In this document: piece after piece, positions 36,278 through 46,611 of the stretch
How positions within the stretch are numbered: position 1 is the stretch's first letter
Layout of the letters: each line of letters opens with the position of its first letter
Source: Roseivivax sediminis
GTDB taxonomy: Bacteria; Pseudomonadota; Alphaproteobacteria; Rhodobacterales; Rhodobacteraceae
Direction: 5' to 3'
Length of the DNA: 64,000 bases
Assembly: GCF_900112685.1 (NCBI RefSeq)
Contig: NZ_FOMS01000001.1
Location: 372,001-436,000, forward strand
The notes under the pieces: generated by a model
Told to the model about the DNA's origin: nothing
The model's database searches: none
What the model saw: only the letters and a program-made list of their open reading frames with translations
Program-made: the position numbers and the translations under genes

Positions 36278-37162
36278 ATGACTTGTCCCACGATAGAGAC
36301 TTACAGGAAACCGCGGCGGCGTGGTGACCCTGCCGGATCGGCGGACCGTGGACAGATGCCATCTTTCGCCGACCGGCCGGCGGTGTTGCCGCAGCCTGCC
36401 CGCGCCAACGCCCGAACCAGTGTACTCGTGACCGGCCGAAACACTACTATGGGCCGTACCGTCATTGCGGAACTTCTGGCACGGGGCCTGTCCGTTACCG
36501 TGTTCGGGACAGGATACGAAGACGATTCCAGGGGCGTCGTGACTCTGATCTCGGATCTCTCCGATTCATTGGTCATTCGCTCTGTGGCCGGCCAGCTGGA
36601 TGCGGTGATCCATTGCGACCGGTCCGACCGGGCCACGACAAAATCCGTCTCGGCTGCGCTCTGCAAAATGCTGGCGGCAATGCCGCCGCATGGCCGGCTG
36701 ATTTCCGCGTCCGGCGCCTCATGTCCCGACTGCCCCGAGGCAGCAGAGACCGACCGCGCCGTGCTGTCCGCGGCCGAGTGTCGGCCGCAATCCGCCTATG
36801 TCCTGGCACCTGCATTGCGCTCGCCCGACTGCCTTGCGCGTACCAGCGTCCGAACCCTGACACCGTCGGCATCGAAGAGCGACCGCGTCTCGCGTCCATT
36901 GCCAACGAAGACGGTGGAAGACTGTGCAAGGCTACTTGCCTGCCTCGCCGAGAACGGTGCGTTCAAGGGCGGTGCGGTTTCCTGCCCGGCATCGGCCGCG
37001 CGCGTGCCGGCCGACTTGGTGCATCCGGTGAGACTCGGTTTCGGTGCGCCGATGAGTCCCGAGGAATTTGGGTTCCGGGCGTCGCCTGCCCCCCGGAAGC
37101 GAAGCTATGAGCCGTCTGCTGTCGCGGACCGGATGTCGGCACGTCGACCATTCATTCAATAG
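36278..37162 (+). CDS. NAD(P)-binding Rossmann-like protein, probably degenerate
   Basis: A 294-residue frame. The segment SVLVTGRNTTMGRTVIAELLA followed by RGLSVTVFGTGYED resembles the first beta-alpha-beta unit of NmrA/epimerase-like SDRs, but the glycine-rich loop is altered and no catalytic Tyr-Lys is evident. The C-terminal half has ARLLACLAENGAFKGGAVSC. The start has AAAGGATGCGACGAC. It may be an active divergent protein or a decaying gene; the neighbourhood is full of remnants. Confidence 0.5.
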   Translation: MTCPTIETYRKPRRRGDPAGSADRGQMPSFADRPAVLPQPARANARTSVLVTGRNTTMGRTVIAELLARGLSVTVFGTGYEDDSRGVVTLISDLSDSLVIRSVAGQLDAVIHCDRSDRATTKSVSAALCKMLAAMPPHGRLISASGASCPDCPEAAETDRAVLSAAECRPQSAYVLAPALRSPDCLARTSVRTLTPSASKSDRVSRPLPTKTVEDCARLLACLAENGAFKGGAVSCPASAARVPADLVHPVRLGFGAPMSPEEFGFRASPAPRKRSYEPSAVADRMSARRPFIQ

Positions 37163-37204
37163 GTCGGCATTAACCAGACTATCTATCCGGCAGATCGCAC
37201 GTTT

Positions 37205-37290
37205 ATGCCGGTCGGTCTGAACGCACTGGCGCAGTTCGCCGTTGTCGCGCGGCTTCTCAACTTCAGGCGCGCTGCCGCCGAATGCGCAAC
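37205..37290 (+). pseudogene. Remnant of LysR-family regulator N-terminus
   Basis: LNALAQFAVVARLLNFRRAA followed by AEC matches the first two helices of a LysR winged helix. The recognition helix and everything after it are missing. It is only about 29 codons long. Confidence 0.5.
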
Positions 37291-37404
37291 GTTCAAGATC
37301 ACTTCCCCTAAATCAATAGACCATGCCATTCTATCGCCTTTTTGGCCGACAAACGAGCGGTTGGCTCCAGCACGTTCCGATGCAGGAGCAACCCCGCGAC
37401 CGAA

Positions 37405-37937
37405 GACAAATCAAACCGCGCTGCGTGGCAGCCCGCACCCGGACAACCTCTGCAACTCGGAGGCACCGAGATGCCCGAGCCCGGCGCCGACGAGATCCTC
37501 ATCCCTAATGCGGCCAATTCCATCAATCCGCTGGATTGACTGCTGCAGGACCAAGTGTTGCTGCCTTGGCTCGACTACCCTGCGATACTGGGCCGCGATA
37601 CCGCGGGCGAGGTCGCCGCGATCGGCCGAGACGTGACACGGCTCAGGATCGACGATCGCGTGATCGGACAGGCGGTCGGCCCAACAACGAACAATCCCGC
37701 CGAAGATACCCACCAGCACTATACGATCGCGTCCGAGCACATGGCGTCGACAAGGCCGGACGCTATGGCCTTCGCCGAAGCTGTGGCTCCACCGCTCGGT
37801 CTGGGCACCAGGGCTGTCGACGTGGCAGCCCCGCCGGCCAGGATCGCCGGTCATGGCCTCGAAGCGCTTCAGGAGGCGCTCGAACTATTAAAACCGGCGT
37901 GTCCGGCACCAAGATCGTCGTGAACCTGGGAAAATAG
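37405..37937 (+). pseudogene. Zinc-type alcohol dehydrogenase-like remnant (MDR family)
   Basis: Pieces of one dehydrogenase in changing frames: AAWQPAPGQPLQLGGTEMPE and PGADEILIPNAANSINPLD, then a TGA where Trp is usual (37537-37539), then LPWLDYPAILGRDTAGEVAA, DDRVIGQAVGPTTNNPAE and FAEAVAPPLGLGTRAVDVA. A jump to LEALQEALELLK follows, and in another frame VSGTKIVVNLGK, the normal C-terminus. The nucleotide-binding domain is deleted and the start codon is lost. Confidence 0.85.
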
Positions 37938-38056
37938 CCGGAAAGCTCCGGTTGACAGCGATCCGCGAGTAGCGGACCAGCAACGAGCCGTCACATCGTC
38001 AGGGCCACACGTGTTGCCAACGCGATCCCCTCGACCACAGCCGGATCGCGGGCAGC

Positions 38057-39440
<1,384 letters not shown>

Positions 39441-39469
39441 GCCACCGGAATCGAGGAATCCTCATACCC

Positions 39470-40321
39470 ATGCCCGACCTCGACATCGCGCTGCTGCGCA
39501 GCTTCATCGCCGTCTCCCGCGCGGGGTCGATCCGTTCGGCGGCCGTGCGCATCGGCCGGACGCAATCGGCGGTCAGCCTCCAGATCAAGCGGCTCGAAGC
39601 CATCGTCGGCGAGCAGCTTTTCCACCGGACGGGGTCCGGCATCGCGCCGACCGCGGCGGGCGAGCGGTTCTTTTCCGGTGCGGAGCGGATCCTCGCCGCG
39701 CATGACGATACGCTCGAGGAGATCCGCTCGGAAGGCGTCCGCGGGTCGATCGTCTTCGGATGTCCCGAGGATTACCTGACGGCGTTCTTCCCCGACCTTC
39801 TAGGGCGCTATGGCGCCGCGCACCCCGGCGTCGAGATCGAATTCATCTGCTTGCCGACGGTCGAATTGCAGCCGCTTCTGCAGCGACGCCGGATCGACCT
39901 CGCGCTCGTTTCCCTGCCGAACTCGGCGCAGTCCGAAGACATCATCCGCTACGAGCCGCTGGTCTGGATCGCGTCGGCGCGGGTCCCTGCCCTGCTGCAC
40001 GATCCGGCGCTGCCGCTGGCCCTCTCCGCGCCTGCCACGCTCGATCACCAGGAGGCACGCCGCGCGCTCGACGCGGCCGGAATGTCCTACCGGATCGCCC
40101 ATGCCAGCAACGGCCTGGCCGGTCTGCTGGCCATCGCGCGGTCCGGCCTCGCGATCAGCGTGGCGACGCGGGCGGCCGTGCCCGACGACCTCGCCATCGT
40201 CACCGAGAGCCTGCCGCCATTGCCGGATATCGGGGTCAGCCTCGCCTACGCGTCGGCCAGGCCCTCGCGCGCGATCCGCTCGTTCGGCGCGTTCGTCTCC
40301 TCGAGCCTGAAATCGGCATGA
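39470..40321 (+). CDS. LysR-family transcriptional regulator
   Basis: A 283-residue regulator. The winged helix reads DIALLRSFIAVSRAGSIRSA and AVRIGRTQSAVSLQIKRLE, and the effector domain starts with GSIVFGCPEDYLTAFFPDLL. It is divergent from the dialkylglycine decarboxylase-like gene and probably regulates it. The ATG is chosen at the start of the conserved helix. The longer in-frame reading crosses the aminotransferase gene on the other strand. Confidence 0.92.
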   Translation: MPDLDIALLRSFIAVSRAGSIRSAAVRIGRTQSAVSLQIKRLEAIVGEQLFHRTGSGIAPTAAGERFFSGAERILAAHDDTLEEIRSEGVRGSIVFGCPEDYLTAFFPDLLGRYGAAHPGVEIEFICLPTVELQPLLQRRRIDLALVSLPNSAQSEDIIRYEPLVWIASARVPALLHDPALPLALSAPATLDHQEARRALDAAGMSYRIAHASNGLAGLLAIARSGLAISVATRAAVPDDLAIVTESLPPLPDIGVSLAYASARPSRAIRSFGAFVSSSLKSA

Positions 40322-40364
40322 GGTGCCGTCGAAGATCGACGCAGAAGCGCCCTCGTCGCCGGGG

Positions 40365-40577
40365 TCAAGCCTTCCGCAGGCGCAGCCGCGGCAGCGGCAG
40401 CGGCGCTGCCAGCCAGGCCACGCCCGCGCAAGACGCGAAGGCCGCGATCATGCTCAGAACGTCGCCCCCGATGAACGGTCCGGCCAGAGCGATCATGAGC
40501 CCTCCGGTCAGCATCTGCCCCGTGCCGCCGATCGAGGAGGCGAGCCCCGCGATGGCGGGATGCGGATCGAGCGCCAC
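40365..40577 (-). pseudogene. C-terminal remnant of Bcr/CflA-type MFS transporter
   Basis: A 70-residue frame starting PHPAIAGLASSIGGTGQMLT and continuing GGLMIALAGPFIGG matches the last two or three helices of a Bcr/CflA drug-resistance transporter. Upstream, where ten helices should be, lies a LysR gene. It has no ribosome binding site and is a truncated leftover. Confidence 0.75.
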
Positions 40578-40654
40578 ATCGCATCACGGCCCGGGGCCAC
40601 GGCGCCGGCCACGCTGGCTCGACACGTCTCCGCACCCGCAACTCATCGACACTC

Positions 40655-41560
40655 TCAACCGCTTCGCCGCCTCCTGCTCTGAAGGTAGTCGACCAGCGCC
40701 GCGAGCGCGGCCGATTTCTGGTGCCGGCCGGGGTAGTACAGATGATAACCCGACCAGAGCGGGCAGAACGGCTCGAGGCAGGTCCGGAGGCGACCCGCCG
40801 CCAGATGCTCCGAGACGAACGGCTCGAACATGTAGGTCAGCCCGTGACCCGCCAGCGCGGCCTCGATCATCACGTGGGCATCGTCGGTGATCAGCGGCCC
40901 CCTGACCGCCATCTCGACCCGGCGCTCGCCCTGCCGGAACGACCAGCGGAAGAGGTCGCCGTGGCTCGGCTGACGGTAGTTCAGGCAGGCATGGTCGGCG
41001 AGATCCTCCAGCCGTTCCGGCACGCCACGCCGGGCGAAATAGTCCGGCGAGCCGATGACCACCGCGCGCAGATCGGGACCGAGCGGCACCGCCGACATGT
41101 CCTGTTCCAGATGTGCGCCCATCCGGATGCCGGCATCGAACCCGCCCGCGACAATGTCGGTCAGCCGGTCGCTGATCCGCAGATCGACTGTGACGTTGGG
41201 ATATTGCTCCATGAATCCCGTCAGCGCGGGGATCATGATCGCCCTTGCCGGGTACTCGATGGAGGTGAGCCGCAGGGTGCCGACCACGCCGCCGCGGGCC
41301 TCCTGAAGCTCGGTAAGCCCCTCCTCGATCAGCCGCAGTGCCGGGTTCAGCGAGGTCAGAAGCCGCTGCCCCGCCTCCGTCGGGCGCACATTGCGCGTTG
41401 TCCGCGCCAGCAGCGGCACGCCGATCCGCCGTTCCAGCGCGGCGATCGCCTGACTGATCCCCGACTGCGCCCGTCCCAGCCGCAGTGCCGCGCGTGTGAA
41501 GCTGCCCTCCTCGGCCACGACCTGGAAGAGCAGCAGGTCGGGCAGATCGCGACGGTCCAT
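40655..41560 (-). CDS. LysR-family transcriptional regulator
   Basis: A 301-residue regulator. The winged helix is LPDLLLFQVVAEEGSFTRAA and LRLGRAQSGISQAIAALERR. The effector domain has GTLRLTSIEYPARAIMIPAL and FDAGIRMGAHLEQDMSAVPL, close to the LysR subgroup that senses aromatic or quinone-type compounds. It is divergent from a secreted alpha/beta hydrolase across a perfect 18-bp palindrome, so it most likely controls that gene and itself. Confidence 0.92.
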   Translation of the reverse strand: MDRRDLPDLLLFQVVAEEGSFTRAALRLGRAQSGISQAIAALERRIGVPLLARTTRNVRPTEAGQRLLTSLNPALRLIEEGLTELQEARGGVVGTLRLTSIEYPARAIMIPALTGFMEQYPNVTVDLRISDRLTDIVAGGFDAGIRMGAHLEQDMSAVPLGPDLRAVVIGSPDYFARRGVPERLEDLADHACLNYRQPSHGDLFRWSFRQGERRVEMAVRGPLITDDAHVMIEAALAGHGLTYMFEPFVSEHLAAGRLRTCLEPFCPLWSGYHLYYPGRHQKSAALAALVDYLQSRRRRSG

Positions 41561-41591
41561 TCATGTGCCCCACTGATAAGCGATATCACTT

Positions 41592-41609
41592 CGATCAGTA
41601 TACTGATCG
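41592..41609. promoter_or_regulatory. Perfect 18-bp palindrome, candidate LysR operator
   Basis: CGATCAGTATACTGATCG is perfectly self-complementary. It sits in the 111-base spacer between the LysR gene (start 41560) and the alpha/beta hydrolase (start 41672). A second GATATC palindrome lies 10 bases to the left. The position and symmetry fit a regulatory site for the divergent pair. Confidence 0.6.
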
Positions 41610-41671
41610 CTCACAGCCAAGGCTATCTCACAGCCCTGACACCGAGAACATATTCAACTGAGGCACAGACT

Positions 41672-42436
41672 ATGACCAATCTCCGCACTCTCTTCTTGTC
41701 CGGAAGCGTGGCGCTCGGCACCATGATGGCGCAGCCGGGCATGGCCACCGCCGATGTCAAGAACATCGTCCTGGTTCACGGCGCGAACGTCGATGGCAGC
41801 ACCTGGCGGGAGGTGTACGACCGCCTGATCGCACAGGACTTCAACGTCACCATCACGCAATTGCCGCTGACCTCAGTCGCCGACGACATCGCCGCGGTCC
41901 GGCGCAACCTGGACGGCCAGGACGGCCCGGTGCTGCTCGTCGGTCATTCATATGGCGGCGTGGTCATCAGCGAAGCCGGAACGGACCCTGACGTGAAGGG
42001 CCTCGTCTACGTCGCGGCCTTCCAGCCGGACGCGGGGGAAAGCGGCGGCGCCCTGCTGGCCTCGACATCGACCGAATTCACGCCCGACAAGCTCACGGTC
42101 TTTGATGACGGCCATTACCTGGTCAATGAGGACGCTTTCCTCTCTCTGGTCTCCAACGGTCTTTCCGACGACGACGCCATCTTCGTGGCCAGATCGCAGG
42201 CAATGTCCCATACGGCGATCCTCGCGCACGAGGCACAGGCCGCGGCCTGGAACGACAAGCCGAGCTGGTCGGCCATCGCCACCGAGGACCGGACCATCGC
42301 GCCCGAGCTCCAGCGCCGCATGGCCGAGCGGGCCGGCTCCACGGTCGTCGAGATCGAGAACGGCCACATGCTGCCGATGACGAGCCCCGACGAGGTGGCC
42401 GAGGTGATCGCGCAGGCCGCCGAAGCGGTGGAATGA
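41672..42436 (+). CDS. Secreted alpha/beta hydrolase
   Basis: A 254-residue protein with a Sec-type signal peptide of about 27 residues ending near GMATA. The mature hydrolase has NIVLVHGANVDGSTWREVYD, the elbow LLVGHSYGGVVISEA (Ser about 94), and EIENGHMLPMTSPDE near the end with the catalytic His. It resembles the salicylate-esterase/MhpC-like alpha/beta hydrolases induced by a divergent LysR regulator. A GNRA-loop hairpin follows the stop. The ATG is the first codon of the signal peptide. Confidence 0.88.
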   Translation: MTNLRTLFLSGSVALGTMMAQPGMATADVKNIVLVHGANVDGSTWREVYDRLIAQDFNVTITQLPLTSVADDIAAVRRNLDGQDGPVLLVGHSYGGVVISEAGTDPDVKGLVYVAAFQPDAGESGGALLASTSTEFTPDKLTVFDDGHYLVNEDAFLSLVSNGLSDDDAIFVARSQAMSHTAILAHEAQAAAWNDKPSWSAIATEDRTIAPELQRRMAERAGSTVVEIENGHMLPMTSPDEVAEVIAQAAEAVE

Positions 42437-42449
42437 CCACGCCCCCGGT

Positions 42450-42471
42450 GCGGACCGGGAAACCGGTCCGC
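42450..42471 (+). terminator. Probable transcription terminator hairpin
   Basis: GCGGACCGG, the GAAA tetraloop and CCGGTCCGC form a perfect 9-bp stem 14 bases after the alpha/beta hydrolase stop. The following GCGCTCTTG is only weakly T-rich. Confidence 0.6.
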
Positions 42472-42722
42472 GCGCTCTTGTAACGACACGGCAGACGGAC
42501 GCCGAAATCCGGATGACCTGTCACTCACGACAAAGCGCCGGGTGAAAATTCCGAATGACGGCAAGACTCCGCTACGAGTGGCAGGCGACCGCTTGCCGGT
42601 TCGATGACTTCGCACCCGGTCGCTTACCTGGTGAGACGAAGCTTACCACCTCGGCTGCGCCCGATAGCTCTCGTCTTGCAAGACGGATACACAGGGCAGA
42701 ACTGCGGAAATGAGGGAGCGCC

Positions 42723-42863
42723 GTGAGAATTCTGCTTGTCGAAGACGAGCTTCGGCTCGCGGACGCATTGCGCGCGGTCCTGGAATGGGAGCGGTTCGTC
42801 GTGGCTCATGCGGACCGGTTCGAGACGGCGCGGGAAGCCGCAACGCTGGCATGCTGCCGGTGA
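42723..42863 (+). pseudogene. Response-regulator receiver-domain fragment
   Basis: A 46-residue frame starts with GTG after GAGGGAGCGCC and reads RILLVEDELRLADALRAVLE, the first beta-alpha unit of an OmpR-type receiver with the acidic pair. It stops at TGA before the phospho-acceptor Asp. A transposase-like remnant on the other strand begins directly after it, so the gene was probably cut by an insertion and deletion. Confidence 0.7.
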
Positions 42864-42969
42864 TACCGTTTAGCTCGAGCAACTCATCGAGAATGCGTCC
42901 TCGCTCTTGCCTCGAACTGGTCCGGTACCGCGCCTTAACCGCCAACACCGGCTCGGCACACGCACCCAT
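42856..42969 (-). pseudogene. Transposase/integrase N-terminal remnant
   Basis: On the minus strand VLAVKARYRTSSRQERGRIL followed by DELLELNGITG resembles the N-terminus of the integrase-type transposases whose usual continuation is HRKHAIR. The catalytic core is missing. It abuts the response-regulator fragment. Confidence 0.5.
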
Positions 42970-43095
42970 GCTTTTCCTCCGAACAATCGCCGCTCCGCCC
43001 TTCGGTTTCCGTCCGGGCCGAAGTTATCCGCAACAGCGTCCGGTAGCATTTCAGGTTAGGCAATGCGGGGTCGGACCCTGATGTCGCCGGACATC

Positions 43096-44109
43096 CTACG
43101 CGACCTCGGTCCGCCATTGCTCGAGGACAGAATTGGTGCCGATACTGGCTGCCGGAGCCATTGCCGGCCAGTCGAGGCCGCTGCGCCCCTCCGCGATAGC
43201 CCGGCTGGCGGCTTCCGCCTCGAAGGCAAAGAGATGCTCCGGTTGCCGCAGTTCCTCGATGCGCCGGCCCTCCGCCTTGATCACATGGATCCGCACGTCC
43301 GCGGGCCCTCCGTCGCGCCCGGGCGTCCAGGGGTCCGGAAGCGAAAGGCTGCCTTTGTCGCCTTCGACGTAAACGGCATTCTCCATCGGCCGGCTGATGG
43401 CGCAGCCGATTTCCGCCGTGATGCCATCCGCGAATGTCAATGCCCCGCGGGCGATCTCCACGACCCCACTTCGCCCGATCGCGCCCGTGCCGGAGACCAC
43501 CTCCGGCTGGGCGAACCGTCGCTCCGCGGCTCCGGCAAATAGGCAGGCGGCGGAAACGGGATAGCCGCCGACGTCAAGGATGGCGCCGCCGCCCAGCTCG
43601 GGCGAGAACAGGCGAGATTCTGGATCGAAAGGCGCCTCGAACCCGAAGGTCGCGCGTACGAGTCGAAGCTTGCCGATCTCGCCGGACCGCAGAATCTCAA
43701 GGGCACGCGCGATCTGCGGATGGCACAGGTACATGTAGGCCTCCATGAGGAAAACCCGCTCGCGCGCCGCAGCCTCGACGATCGTCCGTACTTCGGCGGC
43801 CGTGACCCCGGCCGGTTTCTCGACCGAGACGTGCTTGCCGGCGCGGATCGCCATCAGCGCCTGCTCGGCATGGAAGACGTGCGGGGTCGAGATGTGTACG
43901 GCGTCCACGTCCGGGTCGGCGCACAGATCCCGGTAATCGGTGTACCGCTTCGCCCCGTCCAGGCGGTAGCGATCGCCGAACGCGCGCGCTCTCGCCTCCG
44001 ATCGACTCGCCACGGCGACGAGCGCGCCCGAAGGCGCTTCGGCCAGCCCGTCGGCAAAGTTCCGGGCGATGGCTCCGGGGCCGATCAAGCCCCACCTTGT
44101 CACCGACAT
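43096..44109 (-). CDS. Gfo/Idh/MocA family oxidoreductase
   Basis: A 337-residue NAD(P)-dependent sugar oxidoreductase. The Rossmann start is RWGLIGPGAIARNFADGL, the EKP motif appears in GKHVSVEKPAGVTAAEV (about residue 92), and AYMYLCHPQIARALEIL precedes the C-terminal beta-sheet domain with DVGGYPVSAACL, where the catalytic-site His of some members is replaced. It follows the GH94 phosphorylase by 82 bases on the same strand. The role could be oxidation or epimerisation of a sugar released by it (inference). The start has GAGGAGTCTTCG. Confidence 0.9.
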   Translation of the reverse strand: MSVTRWGLIGPGAIARNFADGLAEAPSGALVAVASRSEARARAFGDRYRLDGAKRYTDYRDLCADPDVDAVHISTPHVFHAEQALMAIRAGKHVSVEKPAGVTAAEVRTIVEAAARERVFLMEAYMYLCHPQIARALEILRSGEIGKLRLVRATFGFEAPFDPESRLFSPELGGGAILDVGGYPVSAACLFAGAAERRFAQPEVVSGTGAIGRSGVVEIARGALTFADGITAEIGCAISRPMENAVYVEGDKGSLSLPDPWTPGRDGGPADVRIHVIKAEGRRIEELRQPEHLFAFEAEAASRAIAEGRSGLDWPAMAPAASIGTNSVLEQWRTEVA

Positions 44110-44191
44110 CGAAGACTCCTCGGAACGGGCGCGCAACGACGAGGAGCGTCGGCGGACGAGACCCGGTGGGTCGAGCCATGGTAGCGGCAGA

Positions 44192-46588
44192 TCATGCCGC
44201 GCCGTGCCGCTGCGCCTGCTGCTGGGTCTGGCCGGGGATCTTCACCTTCACATCGTAGGTGCGCCCGGGTTCGACCCGCCGGAGGACGTCTCCGTCGAGC
44301 GGTCGGCTGTCGATATCGATCATCCGGTCGGTCAGACCCTCCGCCCGTTCCACATCCACCTTGAAAGTGGCGCCGCGGAAGGTCCTGCGAAAGCGGCAGC
44401 GCTGCCAGTCCGATGGGATCTGGGGCGCGATCACGATCCCGTCTCGCGTCCCCCGCAGACCGCAGAGCTGCTCGATCACCAGGCGGTAGAACCAGGAGGC
44501 CGTGCCGGTATTGAACAGGTTGCTCGAGCGCCCCGCGGTGCGGGGATGCTGATGCCAGGCTCCGCGATAATAGTTGGGGATGTAGAGCGGCAGCTGGCCA
44601 CGGACGGCGATGTCGTCCGCGTCGGGTTCGGTCAGCATCGCGCGCAGCACGCGAAACGCCCTGTCGCCCTCGTCGACATGGTAAAGAGCGGCGGCATAGA
44701 AGGCGGCGGCGTGGTTGTAGACCGAACCGTTCTCGGCACTGCCGGGCCATTTCTGTGTCAGGCGGCCCACATCCTCGCGCATCCGCGTATAGGCGGGCGC
44801 GAACATCGCGACGCCCCAGGGTGTTTCGAGCTGCTCGTCGATGGCGCGCAGCATCCGCGCCTTGCGATCCGCGTCTGCGGCCCCGCAGAGCATCGCCCAG
44901 CTCTGGGCATTGAGGTAGATCCGCCCTTCCGGATCGGACGAGACGCCGAAAGGCGCGCCGTCGTCGGTGATGCCGCGGGCGTACCAGTTGCCGTCCCAGA
45001 GATGCGCATTGATCCGTTCGACCATGGCGTCGGACGCGCGCTTCAGCCATCCGGCGGTCTCATGATCGGCCTCCGCTTCGCAGATATCCGCCCACAGCGA
45101 CATCGCGTAGCTCGACGCCTCGGCCAGCCAGCCCGAGACGCCCCTGCCCTTGTATCCGACCATGTTCATAGGATCGTTCCAGTCGCCCTGCGCGATCAGG
45201 GGCAATCCGCGCTCGTCCACCTCGCCCGCGAGAAATCGCAGCGCGCGGCTGACGTGCTCATACAGGCTGTCGGATCCGGCGCCGTCGGCCCAGCCGGCCG
45301 GCGCGGCCAGGATGGAGCGGTCACCCGTCTCGTCCAGATAGGCGCAGGTTGCGATCACGAGCCACACCGCGTGATCGGTGTGCGGCACCTGGTTGATGTA
45401 TTTCAGCGTCGCATCGGCGCGCAGCAGGATCCCGTCCGGAACCTTGCCGGAGACGAATTGCTGGCTCGCGGCGCGCAAAATGACCTCGCGGGTCGTCTCC
45501 GGCCGGATGAACACCATGCCGAGGGCATCCTGCAGGTAGTTCCGGGTCTGCGGATCGGTGGTCAATCGGTTGGTGTCGCCGTGATAATAGACCTGCCGAG
45601 GCAGCCAGTTGTTCACGAAGGCGTCGAACGCGCCATCGGGCGATTCGATCTCGAAGCTGCCGAGCCCGTCGGCGATGTACGCGCGGGAGGCACGCCGAAC
45701 TGCCTCGGCATCGCCCCGCAGATATTTTCCGGTGAGCTCGGAGACCTCCGATGTATCCCGCGCCGGCCCGAAGAGGAGCCGGATGCACTCGCTTCCGCCG
45801 GCAGGCAGCGACAGGTCGTATTGCAGGATGCCTGCGGGCAGCTCGTAGCACGCATCGCCCCCCTTCAGGTTCCCGCCCGCCTGCAGCGCCGACGGATCGG
45901 CGAGCCCACCCTCACCCTCGAAGGCCTGCTGCGAGACCTCGAAATGGTCGGGCCGGCGGTCAGCGGCGAGGAACGTGATGTCCTTGAGGTGTTGGTTCCG
46001 GAAATAGTCCTCGACCGCCTGATAAGGCGTCACACTGGTGCACAGGACGGCGCCGAGTTCGGGGTCGAAATGCCCGCCCATGTTCATCCAGGACATGTAC
46101 CCGGCCGGAAAATACGGCACGAACGACACGTCCCGGCCGGTCTCGCCGACATTGGTCACCGTCGCTGTCCAGATCTCCGCCACATCGTCGTCGGGCAGTT
46201 CGAGGCAGAGATCGACGCGCAGTCCGTCCTTCTCGACCGTGCAGCGGATGTCCGAGAGACCCGGCTCGAAGGCGAAGCTGTCCGGCCGCGCGCGCACCGG
46301 CTCGTGCGGGGCCGAGAACAGCGCCCCGCTCCGGTTGTCGCGGACATAGAAGAACCGGCCGGGATGGTGGGCGAAATAGCGATGCTCCGGCTGCATGAAG
46401 GTTTGGCCCGCGATGGTCGGCACATGCGCGTATTTCCGCGGCTCGGGATCCATGTACTGGCTCACCGCGTAGCCACGGCAGGTCATCTGGATCATCATCC
46501 GACGGTTCCACAGGTAGCCGGCGGCGGCCGGTGCCAGCGTGGGGTCTGTCAGGCGGAACCGGGTTCCGTTGTCGATGAAGTCGGCCAT
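44192..46588 (-). CDS. GH94 family disaccharide phosphorylase
   Basis: A 798-residue protein with the GH94 layout: an N-terminal beta-sandwich (NGTRFRLTDPTLAPAAAGYL, GRFFYVRDNRSGALFSAP), a linker and an (alpha/alpha)6 barrel. The catalytic acid motif LIAQGDWNDPMNMVG lies near residue 480, and AENGSVYNHAAAFYAAALY and TAGRSSNLFNTGTASWFYRL are the phosphate-side segments. GH94 enzymes cleave beta-linked disaccharides such as cellobiose, chitobiose or laminaribiose with phosphate; specificity cannot be read here. It has no signal peptide, so it is cytoplasmic. The start MADFIDNG is chosen; an ATG seven codons earlier is possible. Confidence 0.9.
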   Translation of the reverse strand: MADFIDNGTRFRLTDPTLAPAAAGYLWNRRMMIQMTCRGYAVSQYMDPEPRKYAHVPTIAGQTFMQPEHRYFAHHPGRFFYVRDNRSGALFSAPHEPVRARPDSFAFEPGLSDIRCTVEKDGLRVDLCLELPDDDVAEIWTATVTNVGETGRDVSFVPYFPAGYMSWMNMGGHFDPELGAVLCTSVTPYQAVEDYFRNQHLKDITFLAADRRPDHFEVSQQAFEGEGGLADPSALQAGGNLKGGDACYELPAGILQYDLSLPAGGSECIRLLFGPARDTSEVSELTGKYLRGDAEAVRRASRAYIADGLGSFEIESPDGAFDAFVNNWLPRQVYYHGDTNRLTTDPQTRNYLQDALGMVFIRPETTREVILRAASQQFVSGKVPDGILLRADATLKYINQVPHTDHAVWLVIATCAYLDETGDRSILAAPAGWADGAGSDSLYEHVSRALRFLAGEVDERGLPLIAQGDWNDPMNMVGYKGRGVSGWLAEASSYAMSLWADICEAEADHETAGWLKRASDAMVERINAHLWDGNWYARGITDDGAPFGVSSDPEGRIYLNAQSWAMLCGAADADRKARMLRAIDEQLETPWGVAMFAPAYTRMREDVGRLTQKWPGSAENGSVYNHAAAFYAAALYHVDEGDRAFRVLRAMLTEPDADDIAVRGQLPLYIPNYYRGAWHQHPRTAGRSSNLFNTGTASWFYRLVIEQLCGLRGTRDGIVIAPQIPSDWQRCRFRRTFRGATFKVDVERAEGLTDRMIDIDSRPLDGDVLRRVEPGRTYDVKVKIPGQTQQQAQRHGAA

Positions 46589-46611
46589 GTTCGTCTTTCG
46601 ATACTGCAAGA

